Shown here: positions 7,672 through 17,114 of the stretch, piece after piece | Layout of the letters: each line of letters starts with the position of its first letter | Numbering within the stretch: the stretch's first letter is position 1 | NCBI GenBank assembly: GCA_947591475.1 | Contig: CANQDE010000001.1 | Coordinates: forward strand, 310,001 to 374,000 | Source of the DNA: an uncultured Alistipes sp. | GTDB lineage: Bacteria > Bacteroidota > Bacteroidia > Bacteroidales > Rikenellaceae | Reading direction: 5' to 3' | Length of the DNA stretch: 64,000 bases | Position numbers and translations under genes: made by a program | The notes under the pieces: generated by a model | The model's input: the letters and a program-made list of their open reading frames with translations, nothing else | Database searches by the model: none | Told to the model about the DNA's origin: nothing

Positions 7672-8568
7672 ATGAACGGAGAAAAAATACACAAATCGGG
7701 TTTCGTAAATATCATCGGCAATCCCAATGTCGGGAAATCGACGTTGATGAATGCGCTCGTCGGTGAGCGGCTTTCCATCATCACGGCCAAGGCGCAGACC
7801 ACGCGCCACCGGATCATGGGAATCGTTTCGGGCGAGGATTTCCAGATCGTCTATTCCGATACGCCGGGCATCCTGAAACCGGCCTACAAATTACAGGCTT
7901 CGATGATGAAATTCGTCTCCGGTGCGTTGACCGATGCCGACATCATCCTGTATGTTACCGATACGGTGGAGCAGAGCGACCGTTCGGCGACCGTTCTCGA
8001 AAACATTCGGCAAAGCGGCATCCCGACCGTGGTCGTAATCAACAAAATCGACCTCTCGACCCCCGAAGCGCTGGAACGGCTGACCGAAAAATGGCACGCA
8101 GAACTGCCAGCGGCCCGCATCGTTCCGGTTTCGGCCAAAGAACGATTCAATGTCGAAGGCGTATTCCGCACGATTCTCGATTTGCTGCCCGAAGGCCCGT
8201 CGTATTATCCGGACGATACGCTGACCGACAAACCGATGCGTTTTTTTGCATCGGAAATCATTCGCGAGAAAATTCTCCGATTCTATGACAAGGAGATTCC
8301 CTACTGCTGCGAAATCGGCATCGAAAGCTACAAGGAAGAACCGACGATCGATCGCATTGTGGCGATTATCTATGTTGCTCGCGAATCGCAGAAAGGCATT
8401 TTGATCGGTCGCGGCGGCTCGATGCTCAAAAAGGTGGGACAGGCCGCACGCGAAGACCTCGAAAAGTTCCTCGATAAAAAGGTTTTCCTGCAACTGCTGG
8501 TCAAGGTGAGCGACGACTGGCGCAACAACGAACGCAAGCTGCGCGAATTCGGCTACGAACAGGAATAA
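7672..8568 (+). CDS. era: GTPase Era
   Basis: The 298-residue protein has an Era GTPase domain with GNPNVGKS (16-23), a TTRHR switch, DTPG and NKID motifs, followed by a type II KH domain with GRGG in the last ~90 residues. Era binds the 3' end of 16S rRNA and helps 30S maturation. The ATG at 7672 is chosen because the Era N-terminus begins just before the P-loop and the promoter box occupies the earlier TTG. The TPR gene follows 31 nt downstream. Confidence 0.97.
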   Translation: MNGEKIHKSGFVNIIGNPNVGKSTLMNALVGERLSIITAKAQTTRHRIMGIVSGEDFQIVYSDTPGILKPAYKLQASMMKFVSGALTDADIILYVTDTVEQSDRSATVLENIRQSGIPTVVVINKIDLSTPEALERLTEKWHAELPAARIVPVSAKERFNVEGVFRTILDLLPEGPSYYPDDTLTDKPMRFFASEIIREKILRFYDKEIPYCCEIGIESYKEEPTIDRIVAIIYVARESQKGILIGRGGSMLKKVGQAAREDLEKFLDKKVFLQLLVKVSDDWRNNERKLREFGYEQE

Positions 8569-8599
8569 TAAAGACGGGGCGGATACGTTATGTAAGACG

Positions 8600-10588
8600 A
8601 TGCGAAAAGGGTTTTTCATAGCTTTGTTGTCGGCTTTGGCCTTGTTGTGCGGTGTTCAGGCCCGTGCGCAGTACAATCGGGAGTATTTCTTCTGGATGGG
8701 GCGCACGTGCATGATGAACAACCACTATCAGGAGGCGATCCGCACGTTGAACACCTTGCTGCGGGTCGATGAAGATGCTTTCGAGGGCTATTTCCTGCGC
8801 GGCATCGCGAAATACAACTTGGACGATCTGATCGGTGCGGAAGCCGATTTCTCGACGGCGATACGGCTCAATCCGGTTTACACGCAAGCCTATACCTATC
8901 GGGCCATTACCCGCTCGCGGTTGGGCAATTACGACGATGCCTTGCAGGATTTCAAGGAGGCGATCGAATTGCGCCCCGACCTGCCCGGGCCCTATTACAG
9001 CCGCGGGGTAACCCGTCTGCTGAATCAGCAATTCGAATTGGCGATCGCCGACTTCGACAAGTTCATCCGGCAGGAGACCAAAGTGGCCGATGCCTTTATC
9101 TGTCGCGGATTGAGCTACCTCCATCTGAAAGATACGGTGCGGGCCTATGAAAACTTCGACCGGGCAATCCGCACGAATCGGGAAGACCCCAACGGTTACA
9201 ACCGTCGCGGGGGGCTTTACATGCAACAAAAACGCTACGAGGAGGCCGAAGCCGATTTCAATCGGGCCATCCGCTGCGATTCGACCTATCTGCTCTCCTA
9301 TTTCAATCGGGCGCTGCTCTATTCCGATACGAATCGTCCGATGCCGGCGTTGGCCGATTTCGATAAGGTCATCCAACTCGATTCGACCAATTCGCTGACC
9401 TATTTCAATCGGGCGATGCTGCGTTCGCAGATCGGCGACTACAATCGGGCGTTGGAGGACTACGACAAAGTGGAACGCTATTCGCCGAATAACGTGTTGG
9501 TCTATTACAATCGGGCCGGCGTGCATGCGCAGTTGGGAAATATCGAACAGGCGGTGCAGGACTATACGTCGGCCATCAAGCTCTATCCCGATTTCGCCAA
9601 TGCCTATATTTATCGCGGGCGGCTGCGGGAGTTCCTGCGCGACCCCAAGGGTGCGAAACAGGATCGCGAAACGGCCCAGCGCAAAATCAACGAATACAAA
9701 AAACGCTTGAGCGACAGCGCTTATTCGATCTATGCCGATACGACGCAGCATTTCGATCGGCTGTTGTCGTTCGACAGCAAGTTCGCTGGTGGAAATTTCG
9801 ACCGCATGACGGACCGCAACGGCGGGCACGAGGAGATGCGGCTGCTGCCGTTGTTCAAATTCACGTTGATGCAGCCCGATACGGTACCGGTCGTCGCGCA
9901 TTACCGGTTGCAGCGGGTCGAGGATTTCAAACGCCGCATCGCGAACGAACAACTCGCCCTTTCTTGTCGGGAAAGCAATATCGAAACGGATTCGCTCCTA
10001 TCGCTCGACCGCAAATACATGGAGATGCAGCGGGCCGACAATTCGTGGACGATGCTTTTCCAGCGGAGCATCACCCAACTGTTGATTAAGCAGTACACCA
10101 ATTCGGTGAACACGCTCACGACAGCAATCGAGCTCAATCCCTCCAATCCGTTCCTCTACCTGAACCGCTCGACGACGCAGGCCGAAATGATCGATTTCAT
10201 TTCGTCGATCGACAATTCGTATCAGCGCATCACCATCGATTCGGATCCGGCCAATCGACTGAACAACCGTTCGAAACGGACGTACAGCTACGATGAGGCG
10301 ATCGCCGATCTGAACAAGGCGGCGAAACTCTTTCCCGATTTCGCTCACATTTATTACAATCGGGCCAATTTGCAGGCGCTGTCCGGCAATCTGCCCGAAG
10401 CCTTCGAAGATTACACGAAGGCAATCGAACTCGATCCGTCGTTCGCCGAAGCCTACTACAACCGCGGCGTCGTGCAGATTTTCATGAAGGATACGCGCAA
10501 AGGTTGCCTCGACCTCTCGAAGGCGGGTGAACTCGGCATTACGGCGGCTTACGACCTGTTGAAGCAGTATGCGCAGGCGGAAAACTGA
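8600..10588 (+). CDS. Secreted tetratricopeptide-repeat protein
   Basis: The 662-residue protein begins with a Sec signal peptide (1-24, cut after QARAQ). Ten consecutive ~34-residue TPR units follow (about 28-365), many with the YYNRA/YFNRA helix A signature. A divergent linker comes next, then three to four further TPRs in the last ~200 residues. TPR arrays bind protein partners; here in the periplasm or at the outer membrane. The 31-nt gap after era suggests cotranscription. The partner is unknown. Confidence 0.85.
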   Translation: MRKGFFIALLSALALLCGVQARAQYNREYFFWMGRTCMMNNHYQEAIRTLNTLLRVDEDAFEGYFLRGIAKYNLDDLIGAEADFSTAIRLNPVYTQAYTYRAITRSRLGNYDDALQDFKEAIELRPDLPGPYYSRGVTRLLNQQFELAIADFDKFIRQETKVADAFICRGLSYLHLKDTVRAYENFDRAIRTNREDPNGYNRRGGLYMQQKRYEEAEADFNRAIRCDSTYLLSYFNRALLYSDTNRPMPALADFDKVIQLDSTNSLTYFNRAMLRSQIGDYNRALEDYDKVERYSPNNVLVYYNRAGVHAQLGNIEQAVQDYTSAIKLYPDFANAYIYRGRLREFLRDPKGAKQDRETAQRKINEYKKRLSDSAYSIYADTTQHFDRLLSFDSKFAGGNFDRMTDRNGGHEEMRLLPLFKFTLMQPDTVPVVAHYRLQRVEDFKRRIANEQLALSCRESNIETDSLLSLDRKYMEMQRADNSWTMLFQRSITQLLIKQYTNSVNTLTTAIELNPSNPFLYLNRSTTQAEMIDFISSIDNSYQRITIDSDPANRLNNRSKRTYSYDEAIADLNKAAKLFPDFAHIYYNRANLQALSGNLPEAFEDYTKAIELDPSFAEAYYNRGVVQIFMKDTRKGCLDLSKAGELGITAAYDLLKQYAQAEN

Positions 10589-10611
10589 AACTAACTCAAA
10601 ACGATAGATTT

Positions 10612-12063
10612 ATGGTAGAAACAATCCAACGCAAAATCAACGATTCAGCCTTCGTCCGGTGGTCGGCACTCATCTTGATCGCCTCGATGATGTTCTTCGG
10701 GTACATGTTCGTCGATGTCATGGCTCCGATCAAAAGCCTATTGGAACCGGCACTCGGCTGGAGTTCGACGGCATACGGGACCTATCGGGCCGCCGAATAC
10801 AGTTTGAATGTCTGCGGTTTTTTGATTGTCGCAGGCATCATTCTCGACAAGATGGGCATCCGATTTACGGGAACCCTTTCGGCGTCGTTGATGTTGGTCG
10901 GCGCCTGCATCAAACTTTACGGCATCAGCGATGCCTTTGCCGGAACGGCCTTCGCCGCATGGCTCGATTCGTGGTGGGTGGCTTTGCCTGCCAGCGCAAA
11001 AATGGCTTCATTGGGCTTCATGATTTTCGGCTGCGGCTGCGAAATGGCCGGCACGACCGTTTCCAAGTCGATAGCCAAGTGGTTCAAAGGTAAGGAGATG
11101 GCATTGGCCATGGGCGTTGAAATGGCGATTGCTCGAATCGGCGTATTCGCGATTTTCTCGCTTTCGCCGTTGATCGCCGCAAAATTGGGTTCGGTCGTGG
11201 CTCCCGTCGCTTTCTGTACCGTGTTGCTGTTGATCGGTCTGATTTTCTATGTGGTTTTTTGTGTGATGGACAAGAAATTAGACGGACAGAATCGAACGGA
11301 AAAGGAAGAGTCCGATGTCGACGAACAATTCAAAATCAAGGATATCGGGTTGATTTTTTCCAGCCATATTTTCTGGGTGGTCGCTTTGTTGTGCGTGCTT
11401 TACTATTCGGCGATCTTCCCCTTCCAAGCCTATGGTGCGGAGATGTTGCAATGCAACCTGCAAGGCATTTCGGCGCAAGTCGCATCGGATATTTTCCGCT
11501 GGTTCCCCATCGGGGCCGCTGTTATCACCCCCTTTCTCGGCTCTTATCTCGACCGCAAGGGCAAGGGTGCTACGATGTTGATTTGGGGGGCGTTGCTGTT
11601 GATTGCCTGCCATCTTGCCTTTGCCTTCGTCGTACCGGCAACGGGCAGCAAATTGATTGCTTATGTAACGATTGTCATATTGGGGATTTCGTTCGCGTTG
11701 GTTCCGGCGGCTTTGTGGCCCAGTGTGCCGAAAATCATCGAAGAACGGGTGCTCGGAAGTGCCTATTGTCTGATTTTTTGGGTACAGAACATCGGACTTT
11801 GTTTGGTGCCGCTGTTGATAGGCAGCGTGCTCGATTCGTCGAATGCGGCCAATCCGGCGGTCATTGCGGCGAAAGCGGTTGTCGAGGAAGCGAAATCGAG
11901 TGGGGTCGAATTGCCTGAAACGTTCTTTATTCCATACAATTATACGGTTCCGTTGATTATCTTCGCCGGATTCGGTGTTGCGGCATTCCTGCTTGCGATT
12001 TATCTGAAAGCGCTCGACCGCAAGAAAGGTTACGGATTGGAACTCCCGAATATCAAGAAGTAG
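10612..12063 (+). CDS. MFS transporter
   Basis: The 483-residue protein has about twelve hydrophobic segments, a charged central loop (about 218-250) between the six-helix halves, and the DKMG/DRKG motif-A-like loops after TM2 and TM8. It belongs to the major facilitator superfamily; the substrate cannot be told from the sequence. It lies 23 nt after the TPR gene and ends at a bidirectional terminator. Confidence 0.85.
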   Translation: MVETIQRKINDSAFVRWSALILIASMMFFGYMFVDVMAPIKSLLEPALGWSSTAYGTYRAAEYSLNVCGFLIVAGIILDKMGIRFTGTLSASLMLVGACIKLYGISDAFAGTAFAAWLDSWWVALPASAKMASLGFMIFGCGCEMAGTTVSKSIAKWFKGKEMALAMGVEMAIARIGVFAIFSLSPLIAAKLGSVVAPVAFCTVLLLIGLIFYVVFCVMDKKLDGQNRTEKEESDVDEQFKIKDIGLIFSSHIFWVVALLCVLYYSAIFPFQAYGAEMLQCNLQGISAQVASDIFRWFPIGAAVITPFLGSYLDRKGKGATMLIWGALLLIACHLAFAFVVPATGSKLIAYVTIVILGISFALVPAALWPSVPKIIEERVLGSAYCLIFWVQNIGLCLVPLLIGSVLDSSNAANPAVIAAKAVVEEAKSSGVELPETFFIPYNYTVPLIIFAGFGVAAFLLAIYLKALDRKKGYGLELPNIKK

Positions 12064-12091
12064 TCCCGAGCTACGAACGGATAAATGAAGC

Positions 12092-12125
12092 AACGGGTCG
12101 TCGTGTAGATGCACGACGGCCCGTT
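12092..12125. terminator. Bidirectional terminator between MFS and glycosyltransferase
   Basis: The 14-nt arms 12092-12105 and 12112-12125 pair with one G-U, leaving a 6-nt loop. They lie between two convergent genes. Confidence 0.7.
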
Positions 12126-12145
12126 CTCAGCTTTTGGCGGGCGGA

Positions 12146-13285
12146 TTATTCGGCGACTAACCGATACAACTCCTCAATGCGATTGCACATTGCCTCCCAC
12201 GAGAAGCGTTTCCGTTCTTCAAGGCAGTTTTGCCGGAATCGTTCCAAAGTATCGCCTTCGTAGATGCGTTCCACAGCTCGGGCAACCCCCTCGACGGTCG
12301 GAGGAGCAACATATCCCACCCGGCCATCGGGGACGATTTCGGTCAATCCCCCGACGTCGGTTACGACCATCGGCGTGCAGAATTGATAGGCGATCTGTGT
12401 TACGCCGCTTTGCGTGGCGCTTTTGTAGGGCTGTATGACGCAATCCGCAACCGAAAAGTAGTACCGCACTTCGTTGTCGGGAATGAAGCGGTCGTGCAAC
12501 AAGACGTCGTTTTGCAATCCGAGTTCGGCGATCTGTTTCAGATAGGGTTCTTTCGAGGTGTAAAACTCTCCCGCTACGATCAATTTTCGATCGTCGAACT
12601 GCCCGTTCCGTTTCAATCGGGCCCAAGCATCGAGCAGCAAATCCAATCCTTTGTAGTCGCGAACCAGCCCGAAAAAGAGTGCATAGCGTTTGTCCGGATT
12701 CAGTCCGAGCCGGATGCAGGCCTCGTTCCGCTCGACCCGCTCGCCGAAGTTCTCGAACAACGGATGCGGTGAGAACAACGCCGGTACGGAGGTATAAGCG
12801 GACAGTTCGCGATGCACCTGTTCGGACATGTAAATGAATCCATCGACCGAATGCAGATAATAGCGATTGAACGGACGGTCGGTGCAATGATGCTCGTGCG
12901 GCTCGACGTTATCGATTTGACACAGCACTTTCGTATGGCCGTTGCGTCGTGCAAGACGGGCGATGGTGCCGAAACAAGGGGCCATGAACGGGGTCCAGTA
13001 TTTCATCAGGATGATGTCCGGACGTTCCTGCTTGAGCTCGCGGCCGATGCGGAGCCAGTTCAGCGGCCACATCGTATTGACACATCGTTGGATAACGAGA
13101 TCGGCCGGCGGCGGCGTATCGACCGTTTGACGGGTTCCCGGAAAGAGCAGGGAGGGATATTGCAGCGTGAATGTGCGTATATCTACATCATGCCCTCGCC
13201 GGACGAATGTTCGGGCCATGATTTCCATGATGGAGGCCAATCCTCCGCGATAAGGGTGGGCCGGTCCTAAAATCGTGATCTTCAT
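12146..13285 (-). CDS. Glycosyltransferase family 4
   Basis: The 379-residue protein has two Rossmann-like domains. The N-terminal one begins MKITILGPAHPYRGG, the Gly-rich acceptor loop typical of GT4. The C-terminal one carries GLVRDYKG and the nucleotide-sugar pocket (GVTQIAYQF...VVTDVGG). It should transfer a sugar to a glycan or lipid carrier on the cytoplasmic face. The start at 13285 is set by the GT4 N-terminus and by a -7 box 5 nt upstream; an ORF extension to 13321 would run through the promoter. It stands alone rather than in a polysaccharide cluster. Confidence 0.88.
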   Translation of the reverse strand: MKITILGPAHPYRGGLASIMEIMARTFVRRGHDVDIRTFTLQYPSLLFPGTRQTVDTPPPADLVIQRCVNTMWPLNWLRIGRELKQERPDIILMKYWTPFMAPCFGTIARLARRNGHTKVLCQIDNVEPHEHHCTDRPFNRYYLHSVDGFIYMSEQVHRELSAYTSVPALFSPHPLFENFGERVERNEACIRLGLNPDKRYALFFGLVRDYKGLDLLLDAWARLKRNGQFDDRKLIVAGEFYTSKEPYLKQIAELGLQNDVLLHDRFIPDNEVRYYFSVADCVIQPYKSATQSGVTQIAYQFCTPMVVTDVGGLTEIVPDGRVGYVAPPTVEGVARAVERIYEGDTLERFRQNCLEERKRFSWEAMCNRIEELYRLVAE

Positions 13286-13290
13286 AAATA

Positions 13291-13298
13291 CAAAGATA
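13291..13298 (-). promoter_or_regulatory. -7 box of glycosyltransferase gene
   Basis: TATCTTTG on the minus strand ends 5 nt before the ATG at 13285, predicting a leaderless or nearly leaderless mRNA. Confidence 0.65.
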
Positions 13299-13352
13299 CA
13301 AAAAGTCGAATGCCGAAGCAAGCGTTAGCTTGATTATACCGAGACAATGTTC

Positions 13353-13360
13353 TACCTTTG
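13353..13360 (+). promoter_or_regulatory. -7 box of ybaK-like gene
   Basis: TACCTTTG matches exactly and lies 39 nt before the ATG at 13400. It is divergent from the glycosyltransferase promoter. Confidence 0.6.
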
Positions 13361-13399
13361 CTGCATCATCATCCGCACAAATACGAACAGAAAAACGCC

Positions 13400-13891
13400 A
13401 TGCCGCACAAAAAAGTCGAAAAGACCAATGCCGCCCGACAACTCGATCAAGCGAAAATTGCTTACGAAACCGTTCCGTATGAGGTCGATGAAGCAAACCT
13501 TGCAGCTACGCATGTAGCCGAACAGTTGCAGGAGCCTATCGAACTCGTATTCAAAACGTTGGTATTGAAAGGCGATCGTACGGGGTATCTCGTATGCGTC
13601 GTACCGGGCGACCACGAGGTCGACCTCAAAGTCGTAGCCCGTCTGTCGGGTAACAAAAAGGTCGATTTGATCCCGATGAAAGAGCTGCTTCCGGTTACGG
13701 GTTACATTCGAGGCGGATGTTCGCCCATCGGCATGAAAAAACGGTTCCCGACCTTCATCCATCGGTCGGCGCTCGAACATCCGTTCATCTATATCAGTGC
13801 CGGTGTTCGCGGGCTGCAACTCAAAATCGCGCCGACCGACCTGATCGCCTACATCGATGCGACCGTCGACGAAATCAGTTCGAAAGAATAA
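13400..13891 (+). CDS. ybaK: Cys-tRNA(Pro)/aminoacyl-tRNA deacylase (YbaK family)
   Basis: The 163-residue protein fits YbaK/EbsC: the FKTLVLKG strand with the conserved Lys, the GDHEVDLK block, and GYIRGGCSPIGMKK, the substrate-pocket signature. It hydrolyses mischarged Cys-tRNA(Pro) in trans. The ATG at 13400 is preferred to the upstream TTG at 13358, which overlaps the promoter. It converges on the M16 peptidase gene over a strong terminator. Confidence 0.92.
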   Translation: MPHKKVEKTNAARQLDQAKIAYETVPYEVDEANLAATHVAEQLQEPIELVFKTLVLKGDRTGYLVCVVPGDHEVDLKVVARLSGNKKVDLIPMKELLPVTGYIRGGCSPIGMKKRFPTFIHRSALEHPFIYISAGVRGLQLKIAPTDLIAYIDATVDEISSKE

Positions 13892-13926
13892 GTCGGGTTC
13901 GCGTAATCGACCCGCATCGCATAAAA

Positions 13927-13959
13927 AATCGGCGCCGACCAATTAGGTCGACGCCGATT
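13927..13959. terminator. Bidirectional terminator
   Basis: The 14-nt arms (AATCGGCGCCGACC and its near complement) have a 5-nt loop and are flanked by A6 on the left, between convergent ybaK and M16 genes. Confidence 0.75.
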
Positions 13960-13983
13960 CCGTTTCAACAGCGGTGCATTCCG

Positions 13984-16809
13984 TTATTTCTCCGCAGCCG
14001 GAGCGGGACGCATAACGACCCGTACGAGGTTGTTATCTGCCAGCACTTTCTTGGCCAATGCCTGTACGTCAGCATCGGTAATCGAACGAAGCGCAGTTTC
14101 GTAATCTGCTATGTAATCGTTTCCGTCCACATAGTGTTGGAGCAAATACCGCATCCAACTGCCGTTCTGTTCCAGCGAGTTCTTCCACTGCTTGGCCAAG
14201 AATTCCCGCGTCTTCTCGATGTCTTCGCTCTTGGGACCGTTCTCGGCGATGTTGCGGATTTCCTGCATGACGATCTCTTGCAGTTCATCGGCCATCTCTG
14301 TGTTGGTATCGAACTGAATGTCCATTTGGTAGCTCTCGGTCGGACGTTTTGCCGTCTTACCGAAAACCTGCACGCCGTACGTTCCGCCCTTCTCCTCGCG
14401 AACCGAAATCAGATAACGGGAGTTGAGCGCTTCCATCAGCAAATTCATCGTCAACTTGTTCCGAATCGACTGCTGCATGTCGCCCGTGAAGCGATAGTAA
14501 ATCGACACTTTGGGCTGCTGCATGGGCGTTTGGAAATCCTCGACGATCGCACCCTTGACCGGAGCTGCATGGTCATCGACCGTGCCGGCCGGATGACCCG
14601 TTGTCGGAATGGAGCCGATGTACTTCTCGACCAGCGGTTTGAGCGTATTCAAATCAACGTTGCCAACGATGTAGAACGTGAAGCTGTCGGCCCCCGGGAA
14701 GAGTTTTTGGTAGATGCCCGAAAGTTGCGCGAAGTCGAACTGGTCGAGCGTCTCGATCGTAATCACCTGACGACGCGGATTGTGTCCGTAGGCCACATCG
14801 GTGAACTTCTCTTGCATCACGAAATCGGGGTTCGTGCGGACGTTCTCCAACTGGGCACGCAGCATCTTCATCAACGTGTTGTAGTCGTTCTCGTCGAAAC
14901 GCGGCTGCGTAAAGTTCAGATAGAGCAGTTGAAGTAGCGTTTCCACATCTTTCGGAGAGCCGACGCCTTCGATTCGGTTTTCGTACTCCGAAGTCGAAGT
15001 CTGCACGCGGGCCGATTTACCCGCAAGCTGTTTTCTCAAATCGGCCGCCGAGAATTTGCCGACGCCCGACGTCTGATTGAAGGCCGGCATCAATTCGCCC
15101 ATATAATACTCCTCGTCCGTCAATCCCGACAAACCGTTGAGCGCATAAGCCGTCAACTGGACTTCATCGGCTTTGAAAGTCGTGGGTTTCACAATGACTT
15201 TCACGCCATTTTTCAGCGTCCATTCCGTCGTACCGTAAGCGGCATTCTCCGTCGTTTTCACAACGGGCGAACCCGCCAATACGGTTTCTGCGGGAATCAA
15301 CGGCTCTTTGACCGTATCATCTTCATAGGCAGTCAATTCCGACCCCATCACCTTCTCGCGGATAGCGAGCAACTCGGCCTCCGTAGGATTAGTCAGTCCC
15401 TCGCGTTCGGGAGCCGTAACGAAAATGACCTGATTCTGCGGATAGATGGTCTGCTGTACGTACATATTTACGGCATCGACGTTGACCGACTTGATGAGCA
15501 TACTGTCGATCTGCCACTCGTTCTGCGCATCGGGCATCGGCTTGTTCTGCATATAATTATTCAGATAGGTCTGCACGAACTCGTTGTTGCGGCGATCGTT
15601 GCGGTTCGTGTATTTCCGTTCGGCCGTACGGAGCAGATTCTCTTGGGCACGTTCGAATTCGCTCTGCGTGAAGCCGAAACGGCGCAGCCGTTCCATCTCG
15701 GAATAGATGGCCTCGAAGCCTTCGGCGAGTTTGCCATCCTGCGTTACAGCGACGAATCCCGTGATATTGAGCGTCGGGATAATCCCCAAGCTGCCCATCG
15801 ACATGCCGGCCCCGAGGAACGGAGCATCGGGTTTCATGGCGAGTTCCTGCAAACGGGCGCCCTCCATCGTATTGGCATAGGCTTCGACGACGTCGATCAT
15901 CTCACCGTTGATCGTATTGTTGATTTCGAGGGGCAAAGCAGGGCGTTTCACGAACAGCGTGATCCGCGAACCCTGCATCTCCGGATCGGTATAGATATTG
16001 ACAATCGGCTGTTCGTTATCGGGAACAACGATGACCTCCTTTTGCGGCGCATCGGCCGGCGAAGCGGGAATATCGGCCATCAGCGCGGTAATCTGCTTTT
16101 CGATTGCATCGACATCGATATCGCCGACCACGATCACGGCTTGGTGTTCGGGACGGTACCACGTATGGTAGAACGCTTCCAAATCCTTGTGCTGGAAGCC
16201 TTTCAAGCCATCCAGATAGCCGATCAGATTGCGGTGTTCGTATTTCGACCCCTTGCCGAGAGCTTTAATCATTTCGATCTGCGAACGCCAGGCGGCTCCG
16301 TCGCGCGTGCGCAGCTCCTCCATGATGACGCCGCGTTCGGAGTCAATTTCTTCAGGCTGCAGCGCGATGAAGTGGGACCAGTCGTGCAGAATCAGCAACG
16401 CGCTGTCGATGATGCCCTGCCGCGAGGTCGGAACGTCGGTCATCTGATAAACCGTATTGTCCCAGCCCGTTGCGGCATTGAGATTGCGGCCGAAGTTCAC
16501 ACCGACTTTCTCTAAATACTCGATGACCGTCTTGCCTTCAAGATTTTTCGTACCGTTGAACGCCATGTGCTCCAAGAAGTGAGCCAAGCCCTGCTGCGAA
16601 TCGTTCTCTTGAATCGCGCCGACATTGTGCAGGATGTAAAAATCGGCCTGCCCCTTGGGCTTTTCGTTGTGGCGGATGTAATAGGTCATGCCATTGGGAA
16701 GTTTTCCCGTGCGCAATTCAGGATCCACCGGCATTGGTGTCAGCTGCATTTGCGCTGTCGCACTGCACATCGCCAAACAAGCGAGGAACAGCATCATCAG
16801 TTTTTTCAT
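13984..16809 (-). CDS. Periplasmic M16 (insulinase/pitrilysin) zinc peptidase
   Basis: The 941-residue protein has a Sec signal peptide (1-19), the inverted zinc motif HFLEH (77-81) with a downstream Glu-rich EELRTRDG helix supplying the third ligand, and four M16 repeats, the full pitrilysin-like clamshell. It should degrade peptides in the periplasm. It starts 24 nt after the XRE regulator gene on the same strand, so it may be transcribed with the DUF2975-XRE pair. It is full length with no damage seen. Confidence 0.93.
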   Translation of the reverse strand: MKKLMMLFLACLAMCSATAQMQLTPMPVDPELRTGKLPNGMTYYIRHNEKPKGQADFYILHNVGAIQENDSQQGLAHFLEHMAFNGTKNLEGKTVIEYLEKVGVNFGRNLNAATGWDNTVYQMTDVPTSRQGIIDSALLILHDWSHFIALQPEEIDSERGVIMEELRTRDGAAWRSQIEMIKALGKGSKYEHRNLIGYLDGLKGFQHKDLEAFYHTWYRPEHQAVIVVGDIDVDAIEKQITALMADIPASPADAPQKEVIVVPDNEQPIVNIYTDPEMQGSRITLFVKRPALPLEINNTINGEMIDVVEAYANTMEGARLQELAMKPDAPFLGAGMSMGSLGIIPTLNITGFVAVTQDGKLAEGFEAIYSEMERLRRFGFTQSEFERAQENLLRTAERKYTNRNDRRNNEFVQTYLNNYMQNKPMPDAQNEWQIDSMLIKSVNVDAVNMYVQQTIYPQNQVIFVTAPEREGLTNPTEAELLAIREKVMGSELTAYEDDTVKEPLIPAETVLAGSPVVKTTENAAYGTTEWTLKNGVKVIVKPTTFKADEVQLTAYALNGLSGLTDEEYYMGELMPAFNQTSGVGKFSAADLRKQLAGKSARVQTSTSEYENRIEGVGSPKDVETLLQLLYLNFTQPRFDENDYNTLMKMLRAQLENVRTNPDFVMQEKFTDVAYGHNPRRQVITIETLDQFDFAQLSGIYQKLFPGADSFTFYIVGNVDLNTLKPLVEKYIGSIPTTGHPAGTVDDHAAPVKGAIVEDFQTPMQQPKVSIYYRFTGDMQQSIRNKLTMNLLMEALNSRYLISVREEKGGTYGVQVFGKTAKRPTESYQMDIQFDTNTEMADELQEIVMQEIRNIAENGPKSEDIEKTREFLAKQWKNSLEQNGSWMRYLLQHYVDGNDYIADYETALRSITDADVQALAKKVLADNNLVRVVMRPAPAAEK

Positions 16810-16833
16810 ACGTGCGATAAATTAAAGGATAGT

Positions 16834-17064
16834 TTATTCTTTCGGTTCCGTCGGCTCGGGGTCGGGCCGATATTCGATCACATCGCCGGGTTGGCAATCC
16901 AACTCGCGGCAAATCGCCTCCAACGTCGAAAAGCGGACAGCCTTCGCCTTTCCGTTTTTAAGAATCGACAGGTTGGCCGGCGTAATATCGATGCGGCGGG
17001 CCAGTTCGCCGAGCGGCATCTTGCGCTTGGCCATCATTACGTCTATATTGATGATTATAGCCAT
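16834..17064 (-). CDS. XRE-family small HTH regulator
   Basis: The 76-residue protein is almost entirely a Cro/CI-type HTH of the YozG class: KRKMPLGELARRIDI, then TPANLSILKNGK as the recognition helix, and a second half with LEAICRELDCQPGD. Proteins of this class are typically encoded next to a DUF2975 membrane protein, as here (51 nt upstream). It probably regulates this locus; the signal is unknown. Confidence 0.9.
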   Translation of the reverse strand: MAIIINIDVMMAKRKMPLGELARRIDITPANLSILKNGKAKAVRFSTLEAICRELDCQPGDVIEYRPDPEPTEPKE

Positions 17065-17114
17065 GAATCAGTTCATTTAGTTCGACAAAAGAGAGAACGT
17101 GTAAAGTTCTCGTT

